From Candidatus Falkowbacteria bacterium CG02_land_8_20_14_3_00_36_14 (lineage in GTDB: Bacteria > Patescibacteriota > Patescibacteriia > Patescibacteriales > UM-FILTER-36-11): DNA of 8,314 nt. The DNA lies in the NCBI GenBank assembly GCA_002781265.1, contig PETS01000002.1, positions 1 to 8,314 on the forward strand, given 5' to 3'. Below, piece after piece: positions 6,198 through 8,314 of this stretch. Position numbers and translations under genes: made by a program. The notes under the pieces are model-generated. The model worked only from the letters and a program-made list of their open reading frames with translations. It was not told the DNA's origin and did not search any database. Each line of letters opens with the position of its first letter. Position 1 is the first letter of the stretch.

Positions 6198-6713
6198 ATG
6201 CATTGGTTATTATTTATTTTTGCGGCAATAATTTTATTATCCGTAGTATTCGCCAACATGTCTTTAGCGCCATGGGTTCCGACTCGGAGCCGTGACTTAA
6301 AAAGAATATTTCAATTATCCCAATTAAAGCCAGATGAAATTTTTTATGATTTGGGTTGCGGTAATGGCAAGACAGTAATTTATGCCAGCAAAAATTATAA
6401 AGCCAAGGCGATTGGCTTAGAAATAGCTTTGCCTCTTTTTTTTGTTTGTAAATTGCGCCAGATATTCCATAAAGACAAAAATTTAATTTTTAAATTTAAA
6501 AATTTGTTTTCGGAAGATTTAAGCCCGGCGGATGTAATTTATTTTTTTGCCATGCCGGATAAAATTAGCGGCAGATTAAAAGATAAATTAGCAAATGAGG
6601 CAAAAAGCGGCGTGCGAATAATTTCTTATGTTTTTCCTATTAAAAATTGGGTGCCGGCAGTGGTAGATAAACCAAGCGAAAAAGATTTGCCGATTTATTT
6701 ATATAAAATATAA
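6198..6713 (+). CDS. membrane-anchored class I SAM-dependent methyltransferase
   Basis: The 171-aa protein begins with a hydrophobic helix (about 3-22), followed by LAPWVPTRSRD and a Rossmann-like methyltransferase domain. SAM-binding motif I is YDLGCGNGK (50-58) and the acidic residue that usually binds the ribose hydroxyls is Glu75 in GLEI. NLFSEDLSPADVIYFFAMPD (102-121) fits motifs II-IV. The N-terminal helix suggests attachment to the inner face of the membrane. The domain is short, without an obvious substrate domain, so the target is unknown; RNA, protein or a small molecule are all open. An in-frame TAG lies just upstream (6189-6191), which fixes the start at or after 6198. Its stop is 3 nt before the next ATG, implying translational coupling with the Trm11-like gene. 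Confidence 0.72.
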   Translation: MHWLLFIFAAIILLSVVFANMSLAPWVPTRSRDLKRIFQLSQLKPDEIFYDLGCGNGKTVIYASKNYKAKAIGLEIALPLFFVCKLRQIFHKDKNLIFKFKNLFSEDLSPADVIYFFAMPDKISGRLKDKLANEAKSGVRIISYVFPIKNWVPAVVDKPSEKDLPIYLYKI

Positions 6714-6716
6714 TTT

Positions 6717-7901
6717 ATGGAATATTTTTTTATTTTAGGAAGCAATCCCGCTTTGTCCATAGCCGAACTTTTGGCTGTTTTTTCCCCGGCAAGTTCAAAA
6801 AAAATAGTAGGTGAAAATGCCTTAATTTTGGATATTAACGAAGATATATTTCCGTTAGAGCTCATTAAAAAATTAGGAGGGACAATTAAAATTGGCATAT
6901 TAAAAGATGAGGTCAAAACTAATAATAAGGAAGAATTATTAGCTAAAATAATAAAATTTATAGATATAAAAAAAATTAGCGGCAAGTTTAATTACGGCAT
7001 TTCTTATTATGGGAACAATCAATATAATCTTAAGCCATTGGCTATGGCCATAAAAAAATATTTGCGCCGGAGAGAAATTAATTCACGTTGGGTAAGTAGC
7101 TCCGAGCCGGTGCTTTCCAGCGTGGTCGTAGAACAGAATAAATTAGTTGTCAAAGGGATGGAAGCGGTTATTCTAAAAAATAATCAAAATAATTTTTTAC
7201 TCGGCCAAACTTTAACTGTCCAGCCATTTAAAGAACTGTCATTTAGGGATTATGGCCGTCCGAAAAGGGATAACCGTTCCGGCATGGTTCCGCCCAAGCT
7301 GGCCCAGATAATGATAAATTTATCTAAAAGTAAAATAACAGATAAAATATTAGATCCATTTTGCGGTTCAGGCACAATAATAACCGAGGCCATGTTAATG
7401 GGATATAAAGATATAATCGGTTCGGATATTTCCGAAAAAGCGGTTCATGATACTAAAGAGAATATAGAATGGATGAAAGACAATTATCAATTAAAAATTA
7501 CCAATTTTAAATTATTAAATAAGAGTGTTTTTAAATTATCAAAGTTTATTAAGCCCAATTCCGTTAAGGCGATAATAACCGAGCCATATTTGGGTCCCCA
7601 GAGAGGCAGTTTTGATGTTCTAAAAATAATAAAAGATTTAGAGGACCAATATGCAAAAAGTTTGCATGAATTTAAAAAAATAATAAAAGAAGACGGGCGC
7701 GTTGTTATGGTTTGGCCGGTATTTAACATAACGCAAAATATGAAATATATAAATCCAAAATTAAATGAATTTAGAATAGTAAACCCTATTTCTAGTGATT
7801 GGCGAAGCCATAGAATAATTAAATTAACAAATAGAAATACCATTATTTACGGCCGGCCCGGACAAAAAATATGGCGGGAAATTGTTATTCTAAAAAAATA
7901 G
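6717..7901 (+). CDS. Trm11/UPF0020-family nucleic-acid methyltransferase
   Basis: The 394-aa protein resembles Trm11/TrmG10-type enzymes that methylate guanine N2 in tRNA. The N-terminal part (MEYFFILGSNPALSIAEL, then mixed alpha/beta to about 165) occupies the place of the ferredoxin-like plus THUMP region. A typical linker, FRDYGRPKRDNRSGMVPPKLA (176-196), precedes the catalytic domain with motif I DPFCGSGT (213-220) and GSDIS (235-239). The catalytic motif expected as T-D-P-P-Y-G reads TEPYLG (288-293), so Asp is replaced by Glu and the second Pro and Tyr by Tyr and Leu. The C terminus has GRVVMVWPVF (327-336), ending in IYGRPGQKIWREIVIL. The exact substrate is uncertain; DNA methylation is less likely because no restriction partner is present. 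Confidence 0.75.
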   Translation: MEYFFILGSNPALSIAELLAVFSPASSKKIVGENALILDINEDIFPLELIKKLGGTIKIGILKDEVKTNNKEELLAKIIKFIDIKKISGKFNYGISYYGNNQYNLKPLAMAIKKYLRRREINSRWVSSSEPVLSSVVVEQNKLVVKGMEAVILKNNQNNFLLGQTLTVQPFKELSFRDYGRPKRDNRSGMVPPKLAQIMINLSKSKITDKILDPFCGSGTIITEAMLMGYKDIIGSDISEKAVHDTKENIEWMKDNYQLKITNFKLLNKSVFKLSKFIKPNSVKAIITEPYLGPQRGSFDVLKIIKDLEDQYAKSLHEFKKIIKEDGRVVMVWPVFNITQNMKYINPKLNEFRIVNPISSDWRSHRIIKLTNRNTIIYGRPGQKIWREIVILKK

Positions 7902-7916
7902 AGCGCAAGATGCGCT
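7902..7916 (+). terminator. weak hairpin directly after the Trm11-like gene
   Basis: AGCGCA/TGCGCT (7902-7907/7911-7916) form a 6-bp stem with a 3-nt loop starting at the base after the stop codon. Only a mixed TAAATATT follows instead of a U-run, so termination would be inefficient. Confidence 0.35.
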
Positions 7917-7937
7917 TAAATATTAAATCAAAATATT

Positions 7938-7958
7938 CCTCGGAGCTCTGCTCCGGGG
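7938..7958 (+). repeat. REP-like palindrome, copy 1
   Basis: CCTCGGAGC/GCTCCGGGG with a TCT loop forms a 9-bp hairpin including one U-G pair on the plus-strand RNA. The unit continues into GTATTCC. It is closely related in sequence and orientation to the palindrome at 8025-8045, differing at three positions, two of which preserve a base pair. Confidence 0.65.
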
Positions 7959-7960
7959 TA

Positions 7961-7974
7961 TTCCTTGCAAGGAA
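7961..7974. repeat. 14-nt perfect palindrome
   Basis: TTCCTTGCAAGGAA is perfectly self-complementary and directly adjoins REP-like copy 1. It is too tight to form a good RNA hairpin (5 bp with a 4-nt loop), so a protein-binding site or a recombination end is as likely. Confidence 0.5.
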
Positions 7975-7977
7975 GAG

Positions 7978-8002
7978 TTTGAGAAACCATTGGTTTTTCA
8001 AA
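7978..8002 (+). terminator. 11-bp hairpin, possible terminator of the methyltransferase operon
   Basis: TTTGAGAAACC (7978-7988) and GGTTTTTCAAA (7992-8002) pair over 11 bp around an ATT loop. One pair is G-U on the plus-strand RNA but C-A on the minus strand, favouring a rightward transcript. An A/T-rich tail follows, without a clean U-run. Confidence 0.4.
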
Positions 8003-8024
8003 ATAATTAATTACCTTGAGGATA

Positions 8025-8045
8025 CCTCGCAACTCTGCTGCGGGG
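8025..8045 (+). repeat. REP-like palindrome, copy 2
   Basis: CCTCGCAAC/GCTGCGGGG with a TCT centre matches copy 1 in orientation. Relative to copy 1 one G-C pair has become C-G, and one position has become an A-C mismatch. An alternative outer pairing AATTACC/GGTAATT (8009-8015/8044-8050) with an inner GAGG/CCTC hairpin (8018-8021/8025-8028) would, on the minus strand, be followed by AAUUAUUUUG and could act as a terminator. Confidence 0.6.
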
Positions 8046-8071
8046 TAATTCATTTATTTCAGTAGTAAGGG

Positions 8072-8196
8072 GAGAGTGAGACAGGCATCCCCTTTATTTG
8101 AGGAGGTTATTACGCTCGAGTTTTTAAAGGGGAATTTTGATCTTAAAGATCAAAGGGGTCGGTTTGGGGCAAAAACCTAACCTATCTCACTCTCGT
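8072..8196 (-). ncRNA. candidate structured non-coding RNA, family not recognised
   Basis: On the minus strand the ends pair over 14 bp: GAGAGUGAGAUAGG (8194-8181) with CCUGUCUCACUCUC (8085-8072), including one U-G wobble that is a C-A mismatch in the opposite strand. Inside are three hairpins: GGUUU/AAACC (8177-8173/8165-8161), UUUGAUCUU/AAGAUCAAA (8154-8146/8144-8136) and CCCCUUUA/UAAAGGGG (8132-8125/8096-8089). The last has a 28-nt loop carrying CUCGAG and ACCUCCUC. A promoter at 8231-8203 would start transcription near 8196, at the foot of the closing stem. I see no SRP, RNase P or tmRNA hallmark. A REP/MITE-type DNA element is the main alternative. Confidence 0.45.
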
Positions 8197-8202
8197 TTCA
8201 AT

Positions 8203-8231
8203 AACATACATTATTAAGTAATTTTTGTCAA
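8203..8231 (-). promoter_or_regulatory. promoter reading into the 8072-8196 element
   Basis: Minus-strand TTGACA (8231-8226, perfect -35), a 17-base spacer and TATGTT (8208-8203, four of six -10 matches) are correctly spaced. The expected start is an A at about 8196, two bases before the terminal stem of the structured element. Confidence 0.5.
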
Positions 8232-8314
8232 GCTTTGTACTGTTGCAGAGTCAAAGCTACCTTCTGTGGATAATTAATATTATTTAAAGATAAAAATAAT
8301 GTAGACGCTATTTT
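8228..8314 (-). CDS. possible C-terminal end of a gene entering from the right (partial, tentative)
   Basis: From the right edge one minus-strand frame stays open for 28 codons to a TGA at 8230-8228 and ends with NINYPQKVALTLQQYKA. The residue mix looks protein-like, and the other two minus frames stop quickly, but the length is within chance for a window edge. I do not recognise a family with confidence. If real, its stop overlaps the TTGACA of the promoter described at 8203-8231, and the hairpin 8231-8258 would lie in its last codons. Confidence 0.25.
   Translation of the reverse strand, partial: KIASTLFLSLNNINYPQKVALTLQQYKA
8231..8258. repeat. inverted repeat next to the -35 of the 8203-8231 promoter
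   Basis: AGCTTTG-T-ACT (8231-8241) and AGTCAAAGCT (8249-8258) pair over 10 bp with one bulged T and a 7-nt loop GTTGCAG. It abuts the TTGACA hexamer, so it could be an operator or, if a gene enters from the right, part of a 3'-end hairpin. Confidence 0.4.
8265..8273 (-). promoter_or_regulatory. single DnaA-box match
   Basis: TGTGGATAA is the reverse complement of TTATCCACA, a perfect match to the TTATNCACA DnaA box. It is followed by about 30 bases of A/T-rich DNA. No second box is visible, and it may be coding (Asn-Tyr-Pro-Gln) if the partial gene at the edge is real, so an origin is not supported. Confidence 0.2.

Noticed and set aside
134..7901. Alternative genetic code with UGA as glycine (Gracilibacteria/SR1 type)
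   Set aside because: None of the ten genes stops at TGA, which raised the idea, but all ten are full length under the standard bacterial code with no in-frame TGA, so UGA is not being read as glycine.
7871..8065. 64-codon plus-strand frame running out of the Trm11-like gene
   Set aside because: It starts inside that gene and runs through two REP-like palindromes and other hairpins; the product has no recognisable feature.
8100..8120. Strong Shine-Dalgarno GAGGAGGT on the plus strand
   Set aside because: No ATG, GTG or TTG lies at a usable distance after it and no open frame follows.
8067..8196. SRP RNA, tmRNA or RNase P RNA
   Set aside because: The conserved GGAAG/GCAG tetraloop region of SRP RNA, the tRNA-like ends of tmRNA and the GAGGAAAGUC core of RNase P are absent on both strands.
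8265..8314. Replication origin at the right edge
   Set aside because: Only one DnaA box is present, no dnaA or dnaN is in view, and the box may be part of a coding tail.

Overview
This is an A+T-rich stretch of bacterial chromosome that looks like Candidate Phyla Radiation (Patescibacteria, probably Parcubacteria-like). The inference rests on the compact gene set, short intergenic gaps, a T4SS-pilin-like small protein and a RodZ-like gene next to recA, a small zinc-ribbon S18, and efp in the S6-SSB-S18 operon. All ten well-supported genes start with ATG, stop with TAA or TAG, and have no visible Shine-Dalgarno sequence. Phylum placement is inferred; no rRNA is present.

Layout. The left edge holds a possible transposase C-terminal tail (2-94) and an extended -10 promoter. 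A rightward set follows: a lipoprotein-type extracellular solute-binding protein (134-1537), a small two-helix pilin-like membrane protein (1554-1988), a membrane-anchored HTH protein of RodZ type (2024-2698) and recA (2850-3875). recA converges on a leftward operon, rpsF-ssb-rpsR-efp (5929 down to 4073). Between them lie a G+C-richer nested inverted-repeat island (3893-4013) and a bidirectional terminator (4021-4054). The 268-base divergent gap 5930-6197 holds a candidate promoter and a heavily structured leader for rpsF. To its right are two nearly abutting rightward methyltransferase genes: a membrane-anchored class I SAM methyltransferase (6198-6713) and a Trm11-like nucleic-acid methyltransferase (6717-7901).

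The last 413 bases (7902-8314) have no convincing complete gene but are full of structure: two related REP-like palindromes with a compensating base-pair change, other hairpins, and a roughly 125-nt element closed by a 14-bp terminal stem and preceded on the minus strand by a TTGACA promoter. The wobble pairs in that stem favour a minus-strand RNA. It matches no RNA family I recognise and is the best candidate here for something undescribed. The rpsF leader is second.

How the genes fit together: the leftward operon joins translation (S6, S18, EF-P) with SSB, the usual S6-SSB-S18 arrangement with efp where rplI is often found. RecA and SSB act in recombination and repair. The solute-binding, pilin-like and RodZ-like proteins are envelope functions. 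The methyltransferase pair probably acts on RNA or on another, unknown substrate.
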